Assembly (NCBI RefSeq): GCF_003072125.1
Contig: NZ_QCYH01000004.1
Coordinates: 1 to 64,000, forward strand
Length of the DNA stretch: 64,000 nt
Direction: 5' to 3'
From: Pelagivirga sediminicola
Lineage (GTDB): Bacteria > Pseudomonadota > Alphaproteobacteria > Rhodobacterales > Rhodobacteraceae
Below are positions 36,689 through 48,212 of this stretch, in pieces; position 1 is the stretch's first letter, and every line of letters starts with the position of its first letter. The notes beneath the pieces were generated by a model. It did not search any database, was not told the origin of the DNA, and saw only the letters and a list, made by a program, of their open reading frames with translations. Position numbers and translations under genes: made by a program.

Positions 36689-38037
36689 TGGCGCGAATTC
36701 TGGCCCAGACATTTCCTGCGATGCGAATTCTGGCCCTTCTGGGCCTGTGCGCGGGTGTATTTGCCGCGCCTGTCGCGGCACAGAACGGCCCTTTGCGGCT
36801 GGAGATCACCGAAGGCGTGATCGAGCCGATGCCCTTCGCGATCCCCACCTTCGTGGCGGGCGCCGGCGGCGGCGGACAGGCGGCGCAGGACATCAGCACG
36901 CTGATTGCCGCCGACCTCAGCGGCACGGGTCTGTTCCGCGAAGTGCCGGCCAGCGCGCATATCAGCCGCGTCACCAGCTTTTCCAGCCCGATACAGTTCG
37001 CGGACTGGAAAGCCGTGAATGCGCAGGCGCTGGTCACCGGCGCGGTCGACGTGGATGCATCGGGGCGCCTGACGGTGCAATTCCGCGTCTGGGACGTGTT
37101 TTCGGGCCAGGAGCTGGGCAGCGGCCAGCAATTCGTCGGAACGCAGGACGGCTGGCGCCGGATCGCGCACAAGATCGCCGATCAGGTCTATAGCCGCATC
37201 ACCGGCGAGGGCGGCTATTTCGACAGCCGCGTCGTGTTCGTCTCCGAGACGGGGCCGAAGGACCAGCGCTCCAAGCGGCTGGCGATCATGGATTACGACG
37301 GCGCCAACGTCAGTTATCTGACCGACAGCTCGTCGCTGGTGCTGGCGCCGCGCTTTTCGCCCACCGGGGACCGTGTTCTTTTTACCAGCTATGAAAGCGG
37401 CTTTCCCCGCATCTACGTTATGGACTTGGCCGGCATGAACCGCCGGTCGCTGCCGTCGCAGGAGGGCACGATGAGCTTTGCGCCCCGCTTTGCGCCCAAC
37501 GGCCAGACGGTGGTCTATTCGGTCGAATCGGGTGGCAACACCGACATCTACACGATGGATATCAACTCGGGCGCCAGCCAGCGCCTGACCAGTGCGCCGT
37601 CGATCGAAACCGCCCCCAGCTTCAGCCCCGATGGCAGCCAGATCGTATTCGAGAGTGACCGCACCGGGCGCAATCAGCTCTATGTCATGGGCGCCAATGG
37701 CGGCGAGGCGCGGCGCATCTCGAACGGCGACGGCAATTACGGCACGCCGGTCTGGTCGCCGCGCGGCGATCTGATCGCCTTCACCAAGCAAAGCCAGAGC
37801 CGCTTTCACATCGGTGTCATGCGCACAGATGGCAGCAACGAAAACCTGCTGACCGCGTCCTTCCTGGACGAGGGGCCGACATGGGCGCCCAACGGTCGCG
37901 TCATCATGTTCACCCGCGAGACCCAGGGCGAAAGCGGTCAGGCGGGGCTCTATTCGGTGGACATCTCCGGGCGCAACCTGCGCCAGGTGCCGGTCGGCAG
38001 CGGCGCGAGCGATCCGTCATGGTCGCCGCTTCAGTAA
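36685..38037 (+). CDS. tolB: Tol-Pal system beta-propeller protein TolB
   Basis: TolB is a periplasmic protein that shuttles between TolA and Pal. The 450-residue precursor starts with a signal peptide ending VAAPVAA or nearby. Next comes an N-terminal domain ([20 protein letters not shown]), then repeated propeller blades such as [20 protein letters not shown]. Two ATGs in tandem (36685 and 36688) overlap the tolA stop (ATGATG), so coupled translation is likely. Confidence 0.96.
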   Translation: MMARILAQTFPAMRILALLGLCAGVFAAPVAAQNGPLRLEITEGVIEPMPFAIPTFVAGAGGGGQAAQDISTLIAADLSGTGLFREVPASAHISRVTSFSSPIQFADWKAVNAQALVTGAVDVDASGRLTVQFRVWDVFSGQELGSGQQFVGTQDGWRRIAHKIADQVYSRITGEGGYFDSRVVFVSETGPKDQRSKRLAIMDYDGANVSYLTDSSSLVLAPRFSPTGDRVLFTSYESGFPRIYVMDLAGMNRRSLPSQEGTMSFAPRFAPNGQTVVYSVESGGNTDIYTMDINSGASQRLTSAPSIETAPSFSPDGSQIVFESDRTGRNQLYVMGANGGEARRISNGDGNYGTPVWSPRGDLIAFTKQSQSRFHIGVMRTDGSNENLLTASFLDEGPTWAPNGRVIMFTRETQGESGQAGLYSVDISGRNLRQVPVGSGASDPSWSPLQ

Positions 38038-38141
38038 ATTTCGGCGCGCGGCTTTCGGGACGTTTCCCTTGGGCCGCGTGCTGTGTTAATACCTGTTAAA
38101 ACGCGCGCAAGCAGGCGCATAACCTTATCGAGCGAGGCACG

Positions 38142-38675
38142 ATGATGACCTTCCTGAAGACCCTGAAGACAGTGACATTCCTCTGCGCCGGTCTGGCGCT
38201 GGCCGCCTGTACCGATCCGGGCCGCTTTGACGAGGGCATGAGCGATCTGAATGGCGGCATGGGGTCCGGCATGGGTTCAGGGATGGACGGCTCGGCTTCC
38301 GATCCGCGCTCGCCCGCATATTTTCAGCAATCCGTCGGCGACCGGGTGCTGTTCGTGATCGACACCTACAACCTGACGCCCGAGGCGCAGCGCACTCTGG
38401 ACGGACAGGCGCAGTGGCTGATGACCAACCGCGACTACAACGCCGTGATCGAGGGCCACGCCGACGAGCAGGGCACGCGCGAGTATAACCTTGCGCTGGG
38501 CGCACGCCGCGCGAATTCGGTCCAGGAATACCTGATCGGGCAGGGAGTCCCGGCGGGCCGTCTGAAAACCGTCAGCTATGGCAAGGAGCGCCCGATCGAG
38601 ATCTGCTCGAACGAGGCATGCTATGCCCAGAACCGCCGTGCCGTCACCGTGATCTCGGTCGGCGCAAGCAGCTGA
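38142..38675 (+). CDS. pal: Peptidoglycan-associated lipoprotein Pal
   Basis: Pal anchors the outer membrane to peptidoglycan. The 177-residue precursor has a lipoprotein signal ending ALAAC, with the lipidated Cys near residue 24. A flexible Gly/Met-rich stretch follows, and an OmpA-like domain shows VIEGHADEQGTREYNLALGA with the peptidoglycan-binding Asp and Arg. Two ATGs in tandem start the gene. It lies 104 bases after tolB and 25 bases before cpoB. Confidence 0.96.
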   Translation: MMTFLKTLKTVTFLCAGLALAACTDPGRFDEGMSDLNGGMGSGMGSGMDGSASDPRSPAYFQQSVGDRVLFVIDTYNLTPEAQRTLDGQAQWLMTNRDYNAVIEGHADEQGTREYNLALGARRANSVQEYLIGQGVPAGRLKTVSYGKERPIEICSNEACYAQNRRAVTVISVGASS

Positions 38676-38700
38676 TTCCCCTCTGACCGGAGCCTCGCCA

Positions 38701-39552
38701 ATGCGCCGCCTTGCCGCCCTGATCCTGACCGCCACGCTTGCCTTCGCCATGCCCGCCATGGCGCAGGACAAGGCCGCCACCCTGGCCGATATCCGTCAGG
38801 AAATGTCCGTTCTTTATGTCGAGGTGCAAAAGCTCAAGCGCGAGCTCAGCACCACGGGCGCGGCGGGGCAGCTGAACACCTCCGGCTCGGTTCTGGACCG
38901 GGTCGGATCGATCGAATCCGAGCTGCAACGCCTGACCGCCCGCACCGAGGAGATGCAGCAGCGCATCGACCGCGTCGTGACCGATGGCACCAACCGGATC
39001 GGCGATCTGGAATTCCGCCTGGTCGAGCTTGAGGGCGGTGACACGTCGCAACTGGGCGAGACCACGACGCTGGGCGGCGGAGACATGCCGCAATCGAGCC
39101 GCGGCGGCGGCATAACCTCCGCGATCCAGCCTGCTGACACCGCGCCCGCCGCCCCGGCCGAGCCGCTCGCCGTGGGCGAACAGGCCGATTTCGACGCCGC
39201 CGAGGCGACTTTCGCGTCGGGGGACAACGCGGCCGCGGCCGAGCAGTTCGGCACCTTCCTGCAGACCTATCCCGGCAGCCCGCTCAGCGCGCGCGCCTAT
39301 CTGATGCGCGGTCAGGCGCTGGACGGCGCGGGCGACACCAAGGGCTCTGCCAAGGCATATCTTGACGCGTTCTCCGCCGACAAGACGGGCCCGCAAGCGC
39401 CTGATGCGCTGTTCAGGCTGGGCCGCGCGCTGGGCCGTCTGGGTCAGACCGAGGCTGCCTGTCAGACCCTGTCCGAGGTCGAAACCCGCTTTCCGGGCGC
39501 GCCTGCCGGCGGCGAAGCCCGCGGCGAGATGCAGACTATCGGCTGTCAGTGA
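38701..39552 (+). CDS. cpoB: Cell-division coordinator CpoB (YbgF)
   Basis: CpoB (YbgF) is a periplasmic protein that coordinates Tol-Pal constriction with peptidoglycan synthesis. The 283-residue precursor has a signal peptide (ending AMPAMA). A coiled coil follows (MSVLYVEVQKLKRELS and IESELQRLTARTEEMQQRID), then a linker. The C-terminal TPR repeats begin FDAAEATFASGDNAAAAEQF. It ends where tilS begins (stop overlaps GTGA). Confidence 0.93.
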   Translation: MRRLAALILTATLAFAMPAMAQDKAATLADIRQEMSVLYVEVQKLKRELSTTGAAGQLNTSGSVLDRVGSIESELQRLTARTEEMQQRIDRVVTDGTNRIGDLEFRLVELEGGDTSQLGETTTLGGGDMPQSSRGGGITSAIQPADTAPAAPAEPLAVGEQADFDAAEATFASGDNAAAAEQFGTFLQTYPGSPLSARAYLMRGQALDGAGDTKGSAKAYLDAFSADKTGPQAPDALFRLGRALGRLGQTEAACQTLSEVETRFPGAPAGGEARGEMQTIGCQ

Positions 39553-40778
39553 CGGTTCTGCCTGCGCTGATTTCGCAGCATTTCCAGACGGATAGAGGGC
39601 CGCTCGGCGTTGCCGTCTCGGGCGGCAGCGATTCGCTTGCGCTGCTTCACCTGATGGCGGATTGGGGCGGCGCGCCGCTGCGCTGCGTCACCGTGGACCA
39701 CCGCCTGCGCGCGGCGTCCGGGCCGGAGGCCGCGCAGGTGGCGGCGATCTGCGCCTCGCTCGGCATCGCGCATGACACGCTGACCTGGGACGGCTGGGAC
39801 GGGCGCGGCAATCTGGCGGCGACGGCGCGCGCCGCCCGTTACGCGCTGATGGCCGCCTGGGCGCACGAGCATGGGCTGAGCGGCGTGGCGCTGGGCCATA
39901 CGCGCGACGATGTGGCCGAAACGCTGCTCATGCGCCTTGCCCGCCGCGCCGGCGTGGACGGGCTGGCCGCGATGCCTGCGCGCCGCCGCGAGGGCGGCGT
40001 GACCCTGCACCGGCCTTTGCTCGCCGCCGGGCGGGGCGAGTTGCGCGCATATCTGGAGGCGCGGGGCGCCACCTGGATCGACGATCCCAGCAACAGCGAC
40101 GGGCGCTATCGCCGCACGCTGGCGCGCCGCGCCCTCACGGCGCTGGAGCCGGTCGGCATAAGCGCGCAGGCGCTGGCCGATGTGGCGGCTCACATGGCCG
40201 AGGCGCGCGGCACGCTGGGCCATTACGCCGCGCAGGAGGCGCGCGCGCTGGTTGCGGTGCAGCACGGCGATCTGCTGATGCCCGCCGATGCCTTCGCGCG
40301 CCTGCGTCCCGACATCGCGCGCCGCATCCTGTCCGCCGGCCTGCGCTGGATCACGGGCGCAGGCTATGGCGCGCGCGGCCCCGATCTGGACCGTCTGCTG
40401 GCGGCGATCGCCTCGGGGCGGGGCGGCACGCTGGGGGGGTGCCATGTCAGCCTGTCCGGCAATACATTGCGCGTGGCGCGTGAATTCGCCGCAGTCCGTC
40501 ACTGCACCGCCGCGCCGGGCACGCCCTGGGATGGGCGCTGGGATCTGAACGGGCCGCATCTGCCGGACGCCGAACTGCGCGCGCTGGGCGCCGAGGGCCG
40601 CGCGGCCTGTCCTGCTTGGCGCGAGACAGGCTTGCCGGCCCAGTCAGTTCAGACGCTTCCGGCGGTGTGGCAGGGCGATACGCTGATCGCCGCGCCACTG
40701 GCCGGCGACGCGAATGGATGGACCGCGCGGCTGCGGCGGGACGCGACAGATTTGCAGGCGATGCTATTATCGCATTGA
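39549..40778 (+). CDS. tilS: tRNA(Ile)-lysidine synthase TilS
   Basis: TilS adds lysine to C34 of tRNA-Ile(CAU) so that it reads AUA. The 409-residue protein has the PP-loop GVAVSGGSDSLALLHLM near residue 20 and VDHRLRAAS near 48. Further N-type ATPase motifs LGHTRDDVAETLLMRLAR and WIDDPSNSDGRYRRTLARR follow. The start is GTG overlapping the cpoB stop. Confidence 0.95.
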   Translation: MTVLPALISQHFQTDRGPLGVAVSGGSDSLALLHLMADWGGAPLRCVTVDHRLRAASGPEAAQVAAICASLGIAHDTLTWDGWDGRGNLAATARAARYALMAAWAHEHGLSGVALGHTRDDVAETLLMRLARRAGVDGLAAMPARRREGGVTLHRPLLAAGRGELRAYLEARGATWIDDPSNSDGRYRRTLARRALTALEPVGISAQALADVAAHMAEARGTLGHYAAQEARALVAVQHGDLLMPADAFARLRPDIARRILSAGLRWITGAGYGARGPDLDRLLAAIASGRGGTLGGCHVSLSGNTLRVAREFAAVRHCTAAPGTPWDGRWDLNGPHLPDAELRALGAEGRAACPAWRETGLPAQSVQTLPAVWQGDTLIAAPLAGDANGWTARLRRDATDLQAMLLSH

Positions 40779-40801
40779 AGATGGGTTCATGATCTCTATT
40801 T
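40775..40801 (+). promoter_or_regulatory. Possible heat-shock (RpoH-type) promoter for ftsH
   Basis: TTGAAG (40775-40780) and CTATTT (40796-40801) are 15 bases apart, 56 bases before the ftsH start. They resemble the alphaproteobacterial RpoH pattern (CTTG... with CYTATNT-type -10). ftsH is RpoH-controlled in E. coli. The match is partial and overlaps the end of tilS. Confidence 0.35.
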
Positions 40802-40856
40802 AAGAGGCAAGGCTCGCGTGCTATGCGCCGGGCCATCGAATGTTAGGAGAATTTCC

Positions 40857-42766
<1,910 letters not shown>

Positions 42767-42770
<4 letters not shown>

Positions 42771-43558
42771 CGACCGCCGCCAATCCGCGCAGCACCGACT
42801 GGAATCCGCGCGCCTACGCGCGATTCCAGGATTTGCGGCTGCGCCCGGCGATGGACCTGCTCAACGCGGTCGGCCAGATGGGCGCGGGCGATGTCGTGGA
42901 TCTGGGATGCGGCGCCGGACAAATGGGCGCCGCGCTGGCCGAGCGGGCCATGGGCCGCGACGTGATCGGCGTTGATGCCTCCCCCGCGATGCTGGAGAAG
43001 GCCCGCGCGTCCAAGGGATATTCCAGCGTTCAACAGGCCGATATCCGCGACTGGCACCCGCGCCGCGCGCCGGGCCTGATATACTCGAACGCCGCATTGC
43101 ACTGGCTGCCCGATCACGCCGCGTTGATGCCGCGCCTTGCGGCGATGCTGGGCAAGGGCGGGACGCTGGCCGTGCAATTGCCGCATCAGAACAACGCGCC
43201 CTCGCACCGGATGTGGCTGACGCTGGCGGACGATCTGTTCCCGGGCCGCGTCGATCTGCGCGGCACGCCCGGTATCCTCAGCCCGGTCGAATATGACACG
43301 CTCATGGCGCCGAGGGGCCGTTTTCGCATGTGGGAGACGGAGTATTATCAAAGGCTTGGCGCCGAAGCGGACAGCCACCCGGTGCGCCGCTATACCGAAA
43401 GCACCTATGCCCGGCCCGTCCTCGATGCGCTGGAGCCGGACGAGCGCGCAGAATTGATCGCGCGCTATGAGGAGGTCATGAACTCCGCCTATCCGGTGCG
43501 CGCCGACGGATCTGTCCTGTTCCCGTTCCGGCGGTTGTTTTTCACCCTCACGGTCTGA
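42767..43558 (+). CDS. Class I SAM methyltransferase, Tam-like
   Basis: This resembles trans-aconitate 2-methyltransferase (Tam), which methylates trans-aconitate made spontaneously from the TCA intermediate. The 263-residue protein begins [20 protein letters not shown], a Tam hallmark. It has the SAM loop [20 protein letters not shown] and the motif [20 protein letters not shown]. The start GTG overlaps the ftsH stop. The exact substrate is inferred from resemblance. Confidence 0.85.
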
Positions 43559-43655
43559 TTGGACGCGCTGCGCGCTGTATCGCCGTCCCCCTGATTGACA
43601 TTGCATTCAGCCCGTGAAGAGATGCACGGGCGCGACAGATCCCCGGAGTGCGTCC

Positions 43656-44240
43656 ATGCCCGCCATCATCCCGACCGACCATACCGCGCGCGTCACTTGG
43701 CTGGGCTGCGTTGCAGACAGCACAGCAGACCTGAGCGCCGCTCCGCTGACGGAGGCGATGCTGAGCTTTGCAGGGATTCCCGGAGAATTTCACGGCGGCG
43801 AGACGCGGCCCTCCTGCAGCCGCGTCGCGGCGCTGCATCCGCGCGGCACGACCATTGCCAACACGCGGCAGCTGTCGATCCTGTCGGCCGAAGACCTGGC
43901 CGAAATCGCCCGCGCGATGGAGCTGGACGCGCTGGATCCGGCCTTGATCGGCGCGTCGATGGTGATCGAGGGGATCGCGGATTTCAGCCATGTGCCGCCG
44001 TCGTCGCGTCTTCAGGGGCCGGATGGCGCGACGCTGGTGATCGACATGCAAAACCGCCCCTGCCACCTGCCCGCCAAGGTAATCGATGCGCAGCATCCCG
44101 GGATGGGCCGGGCGTTCAAGCGCGCAGCCGGGGACCGGCGCGGCGTGACGGCCTGGGTCGAACGCGAGGGCCGGATCGCCTTGGGCGACACGATGCGGCT
44201 TTTCATTCCCGATCAACGGGCGTGGGCGCCGAAGCCGTAG
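43656..44240 (+). CDS. MOSC-domain protein
   Basis: MOSC domains occur in molybdenum-cofactor sulfurases and related sulfur carriers. From the ATG at 43656 (preceded by CGGAG) the protein has 194 residues. It includes the blocks STRQL-like NTRQLSILSAEDLAEIARAM, ALIGASMVIEGIADFSH-type and LPPSSRL-type motifs, and the conserved CHLPAKVIDAQHPGMGRAFK. A single conserved Cys there could carry sulfur. It stands alone, so its partner enzyme is unknown. Confidence 0.75.
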   Translation: MPAIIPTDHTARVTWLGCVADSTADLSAAPLTEAMLSFAGIPGEFHGGETRPSCSRVAALHPRGTTIANTRQLSILSAEDLAEIARAMELDALDPALIGASMVIEGIADFSHVPPSSRLQGPDGATLVIDMQNRPCHLPAKVIDAQHPGMGRAFKRAAGDRRGVTAWVEREGRIALGDTMRLFIPDQRAWAPKP

Positions 44241-44339
44241 ATCTGCCCCGGCGCCTCCTGCGGCAGTATTTGGGCCAAGATGAAGCCGGACCGCGCTTGA
44301 CCGTCGCAGGAGTCTGCATATGGTCAAGCGCGCGGCGCT

Positions 44340-45935
44340 TCAGCCGATATCGAATTGAAGCGGCTTTATCTGCAGGAAAAGCCCGGTCTCGCGCAGCGCA
44401 TCTATCGCCTTCTGCGGAACCGGGGCGTCGACATAGAGCAGCGCGATCGCCTCGCCCCCGGCGGTCGAGCGGCCGAGGGTGAAGTTGGCGATGTTCACGT
44501 CATTGGTGCCCATCGTCTGGCCCAGGGCGCCGATGATGCCCGGCTGATCGTTGTTGGTGACATAGAGCATGTGCGCGCCGATCTCGGCGTCGATATTGAT
44601 GCCCTTTATCTGGATGAAGCGCGGCTTGCCGTCGGAAAAGATCGTCCCGCCGATCGAGCGCTCGCGCTTGTCCGTCACGACGGTCAGCTTGATATACCCC
44701 TCAAATGCGCCGGATTTGTCCTGATGGGTGGTGCTGATCTTGATGCCGCGTTCCTTGGCCACGACCGGCGCGCTGACCATGTTCGCCTCGGGGTTCACCG
44801 CCTTCATGATCCCCGCGACGCTGGCCGAGGTGAGGGCGGGCAGGTTCATCTGGCTGACCGCGCCGTCATAGAGGATGTTGATCGCCTTGATCGGCTCGTC
44901 GGTCATTTGGCCGATGAAGGAGCCGAGATGCCCCGAAAGCTTGATCCAGGGGCCCATCACCTTGGCCTCCTCGGCGGTGACGGACGGCATGTTCAGCGCG
45001 TTGGTCACGGCGCCGGTCAGCAGGTAGTCCGACATCTGTTCGGCCACTTGCAGGGCGACGTTTTCCTGTGCCTCGGTGGTGGCGGCGCCCAAGTGCGGCG
45101 TGCAAACGACGTTCGGCAGGCCGAAAAGCGGGCTGTCGGTGGCAGGCTCCACCTCGAACACGTCAAAGGCGACGCCGGCGATATGGCCGGATTTCAGCAT
45201 GTCGGCGACCGCGGCCTCGTCCACCAGACCGCCGCGGGCGCAGTTGATGATGCGCACGCCTTTCTTGGTCTTCTCCAGATTCTTGCGGCTGAGAATGTTG
45301 CGGGTCTGGTCGGTCAGCGGCACATGTAGGGTGATGAAATCGGCGCGGGCCAGCAGATCGTCCAGCTCGACCTTTTCGACGCCCATCTTGTCGGCCTTGG
45401 CCTCGCTGAGGAAGGGGTCATAGGCGATCACCTTCATCTTCAGCCCGCGTGCGCGGTCGCAGACGATGCCGCCGATATTGCCCGCGCCAATGACACCCAG
45501 CACCTTGTTCGTCAGCTCGGTCCCCATAAAGCGGGATTTTTCCCATTTGCCAGCATGGGTGGAGGCCGATGCCTCGGGGATTTGCCGTGCCACGGCGAAC
45601 ATCAGCGCGATGGCGTGCTCGGCGGTGGTGATCATGTTGCCGAAAGGCGTGTTCATCACGATCACGCCCTTTTTGGAGGCCGCGACCTTGTCGATATTGT
45701 CGGTGCCGATGCCGGCGCGCGCGATGACCTTCAGCTTGTGGGCGTTTTCAAGGATCTTTTCGGTGACCTTGGTGGCCGAGCGGATGGCAAGGCCGTCATA
45801 ATCGCCGATCACTTCGGCAAGACGGTCCTTGTCCTTGCCCAGATCGGGCTGGAAATCCACGTCGATGCCGCGATCGCGGAAGATCTGCACGGCGGTTTCA
45901 GACAGCTTGTCGGAGACGAGTACTTTGGGAGCCAT
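44340..45935 (-). CDS. serA: D-3-phosphoglycerate dehydrogenase SerA
   Basis: SerA oxidises 3-phosphoglycerate, the first step of serine synthesis. The 531-residue protein is the long form. It has an NAD-binding domain (TNKVLGVIGAGNIGGIVCDR), active-site motifs IINCARGGLVDEAAVADMLK and NVVCTPHLGAAT with the catalytic His, an inserted domain (about 320-440) and a C-terminal ACT domain (MLYVTNNDQPGIIGALGQTM) that may bind serine. It follows serC by 61 bases with a GC-rich hairpin between them. Confidence 0.96.
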   Translation of the reverse strand: MAPKVLVSDKLSETAVQIFRDRGIDVDFQPDLGKDKDRLAEVIGDYDGLAIRSATKVTEKILENAHKLKVIARAGIGTDNIDKVAASKKGVIVMNTPFGNMITTAEHAIALMFAVARQIPEASASTHAGKWEKSRFMGTELTNKVLGVIGAGNIGGIVCDRARGLKMKVIAYDPFLSEAKADKMGVEKVELDDLLARADFITLHVPLTDQTRNILSRKNLEKTKKGVRIINCARGGLVDEAAVADMLKSGHIAGVAFDVFEVEPATDSPLFGLPNVVCTPHLGAATTEAQENVALQVAEQMSDYLLTGAVTNALNMPSVTAEEAKVMGPWIKLSGHLGSFIGQMTDEPIKAINILYDGAVSQMNLPALTSASVAGIMKAVNPEANMVSAPVVAKERGIKISTTHQDKSGAFEGYIKLTVVTDKRERSIGGTIFSDGKPRFIQIKGINIDAEIGAHMLYVTNNDQPGIIGALGQTMGTNDVNIANFTLGRSTAGGEAIALLYVDAPVPQKAIDALRETGLFLQIKPLQFDIG

Positions 45936-45966
45936 TTTCAGCGTCCTTATGGAATAAGGGGGAGGG

Positions 45967-45987
45967 GGCGGGCCGCGCTGGCCCGCC
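45967..45987. terminator. GC-rich hairpin between serC and serA
   Basis: GGCGGGCC (45967-45974) pairs with GGCCCGCC (45980-45987) around a 5-base loop. There is no T-run, so it may attenuate, pause or stabilise the transcript rather than stop it. Confidence 0.4.
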
Positions 45988-45996
45988 GGGAAACAC

Positions 45997-47166
45997 TCAG
46001 GCCAGCGCGGCGCGCTCGGCGTGGTAGGCCCATTCGATCCAGGGCATCAGCGCCTGAATGTCGGACGTCTCTACCGTGCCACCGCACCAGATGCGCAGGC
46101 CGGGGGGTGCATCGCGGTAAGCGCCGATGTCATAAGCCACGCCTTCGGCCTCCAGCCGTTTAGCGACCGCCTTGGCGAAGGCCGCGCCATCCGCAATGGA
46201 CGGGTCGGTGAAGCGCAGACAGACGGAGGTGTTCGAGCGTGTCGCGGGATCCTTGGCAAGGTTCGCGATCCAGCCGTGATCGGCCACGAAATCGGCGATG
46301 ACGCCCGCATTGGCATCCGCGCGCTCGATCAGGCCGGGCAGGCCGCCGACAGACTGCGCCCAGTCCAGCGCCAGCAGGTAATCCTCGACCGCCAGCATGG
46401 AGGGGGTGTTGATCGTCTCGCCCTTGAAGATGCCCTCGATCAGCTTGCCGCTCTTGGTGAGGCGGAAAATCTTGGGCATGGGCCATGGCGGGGTGTAGGA
46501 TTCCAGCCGCTCCACGGCGCGAGGGCTAAGCACGATCATGCCATGCGCCGCCTCGCCGCCCAGCACCTTTTGCCAACTGAAGGTGGTCACATCCAGCTTG
46601 TCCCACGGCAGATCCTGCGCAAACGCGGCAGAGGTGGCGTCGCAAATGGTCAGCCCGGCGCGTTTGGCGTCGATCCAGTCGCCATTTACAACGCGCACGC
46701 CCGAAGTGGTGCCGTTCCAGGTGAAAACCACGTCATTGTCGGTATCGACACTGCCAAGATCGACAATCTCGCCATACTCGGCCGTCTTGACCTCGGCATC
46801 CAGTTTCAGCTGCTTCACCGCGTCGGTGACCCAGCCCGCGCCAAAGCTCTCCCATGCCAGCATTTCCACCTTGCGCGGGCCCAGCAGCGACCACATCGCC
46901 ATTTCCACCGCGCCGGTGTCGGAGGCGGGAACGATGCCGATGCGGTAATCCTCGGGGATGCCCAGAACGGTGCGGGTGCCGTCAATCGCGGCCTTCAGCC
47001 GCTCCTTGCCCACGGCGGCACGGTGACTGCGACCCAAGGGCGCGCCAGACAGCTTTTCGAGTGTGAATGCAGGGGATTTGGCACAGGGGCCGGAGGAGAA
47101 GCGCGGGTTTGCAGGCCGCAATTCAGGTGCGCGCACGCCATCGCGCGCGGGGTCGTCAATAGCCAT
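45997..47166 (-). CDS. serC: Phosphoserine aminotransferase SerC
   Basis: SerC transfers an amino group from glutamate to 3-phosphohydroxypyruvate using pyridoxal phosphate. The 389-residue protein starts with a 20-residue extra N-terminus ([20 protein letters not shown]), then [13 protein letters not shown]. It has [12 protein letters not shown] and the PLP-lysine block [20 protein letters not shown], characteristic of the alphaproteobacterial SerC type. It lies upstream of serA in the same direction and behind a structured leader. Confidence 0.95.
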   Translation of the reverse strand: MAIDDPARDGVRAPELRPANPRFSSGPCAKSPAFTLEKLSGAPLGRSHRAAVGKERLKAAIDGTRTVLGIPEDYRIGIVPASDTGAVEMAMWSLLGPRKVEMLAWESFGAGWVTDAVKQLKLDAEVKTAEYGEIVDLGSVDTDNDVVFTWNGTTSGVRVVNGDWIDAKRAGLTICDATSAAFAQDLPWDKLDVTTFSWQKVLGGEAAHGMIVLSPRAVERLESYTPPWPMPKIFRLTKSGKLIEGIFKGETINTPSMLAVEDYLLALDWAQSVGGLPGLIERADANAGVIADFVADHGWIANLAKDPATRSNTSVCLRFTDPSIADGAAFAKAVAKRLEAEGVAYDIGAYRDAPPGLRIWCGGTVETSDIQALMPWIEWAYHAERAALA

Positions 47167-47238
47167 TTAGCTATCCTTCCAGATAAGCGCCCTTCGTTGG
47201 GGAAGGGTGTCCCACGGGCGAAGCTATGCGGGGCCGGG
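47167..47238 (-). ncRNA. serC leader RNA, probable regulatory hairpin
   Basis: Upstream of serC on the minus strand, CCCTTC and GAAGGG form a hairpin around CCCAAC, with CGCCC further out able to pair with the GGGCG that follows. The serC ribosome-binding site GGAAGGAT lies only a few bases later. Position, clade and shape fit the serC motif, a leader described upstream of serC in alphaproteobacteria. The CCTTCC half of the hairpin is also complementary to GGAAGG of the ribosome-binding site. Fold and boundaries are judged by eye. Confidence 0.6.
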
Positions 47239-47323
47239 GTCTTTCGCAAGAGGGTAATTCACGCTATGCGGCAGCTCGGGAATAATTTGCGACGCATTTT
47301 AGTCATAGCCGGAGCCTTGCCTG

Positions 47324-48196
47324 ATGTTCACCGCCACCTTGATTGCCCGCCCCGGCGGGTTGGAGCCGAGCCTGATCCAGAGCCTGCGCAATGCGTGGGG
47401 CGGCGGCGATGTGCAATGGCTGTCGCCGGACGAAGCGGCGGAGTTCGAGATAGCGCAGCGGCCCGCAAACCTGTGGGAGGTGTGGCAGGACGTGCAGACC
47501 CTGGGCGTCGATCTGGCCGTGCAGGTCAGCGCGGGGCGGCGCAAGCGGATGCTGCTGGCCGATATGGACAGCACGATGATCGGGCAGGAATGCATCGACG
47601 AGTTGGCCGAGGTCGCGGGCGTGGGCGATCATGTGCGCGCCATCACGGCCCGCGCGATGAACGGCGAGCTGGATTTCGAGGGCGCGCTGCTGGAGCGTAT
47701 GGCGTTGCTGAAGGGCTTGCCGGAGGCGGTGATCGCGGACGTTCTGCAAGCCCGCATCACCCACGCGCCCGGCGGGCGAACGCTGATCGCGACGATGCGC
47801 CGCCACGGAGCGCACACTGCCTTGGTGTCGGGCGGGTTCACCGCCTTTACCGGGCCGGTCGCCGCGGCGCTGGGCTTTGACGAGCATCGCGCGAATGTGC
47901 TGGAGATCGAGCAGGGCGTGCTGACGGGCGACGTCGCGCGGCCCATTCTGGGCCGGCAGGCCAAGATCGACGCGCTGGAGGAGATCACCGCGCGGCTTGG
48001 CCTCAATGCGGCGGAGGTGATGGCCGTGGGCGACGGCGCGAATGATCTGGGGATGCTGGGGCGCGCGGGCGCGGGTGTTGCGCTGCATGCGAAACCCAGC
48101 GTGGCGGCGGAGTGCGATCTGCGGATCAATCACGGCGATCTGACCGCGCTGCTGTATCTGCAAGGTTACGCGCGGACCGAGTTTGCCGGAGAATGA
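47324..48196 (+). CDS. serB: Phosphoserine phosphatase SerB
   Basis: SerB removes phosphate from phosphoserine, the last step to serine. The 290-residue protein has an N-terminal regulatory domain and a HAD-fold catalytic domain opening LLADMDSTMIGQECIDELAE. The nucleophile is Asp in DMDST, followed by ALVSGGFTAFTGPVAAALG and VMAVGDGANDLGMLGRAGAG. It is divergent from serC, so all three phosphoserine-pathway genes are together. Confidence 0.95.
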   Translation: MFTATLIARPGGLEPSLIQSLRNAWGGGDVQWLSPDEAAEFEIAQRPANLWEVWQDVQTLGVDLAVQVSAGRRKRMLLADMDSTMIGQECIDELAEVAGVGDHVRAITARAMNGELDFEGALLERMALLKGLPEAVIADVLQARITHAPGGRTLIATMRRHGAHTALVSGGFTAFTGPVAAALGFDEHRANVLEIEQGVLTGDVARPILGRQAKIDALEEITARLGLNAAEVMAVGDGANDLGMLGRAGAGVALHAKPSVAAECDLRINHGDLTALLYLQGYARTEFAGE

Positions 48197-48212
48197 TCGC
48201 GCGGCGATACGC

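Noticed and set aside
35512..37809. Long minus-strand frame (765 codons) opposite tolA and tolB
   Set aside because: Low-complexity Gly/Ser/Ala translation mirroring the repeats of tolA; a shadow frame.
43595..44482. 295-codon plus-strand frame over the MOSC gene
   Set aside because: Another frame of the same region carries the MOSC motifs; this one is an Arg-rich shadow.
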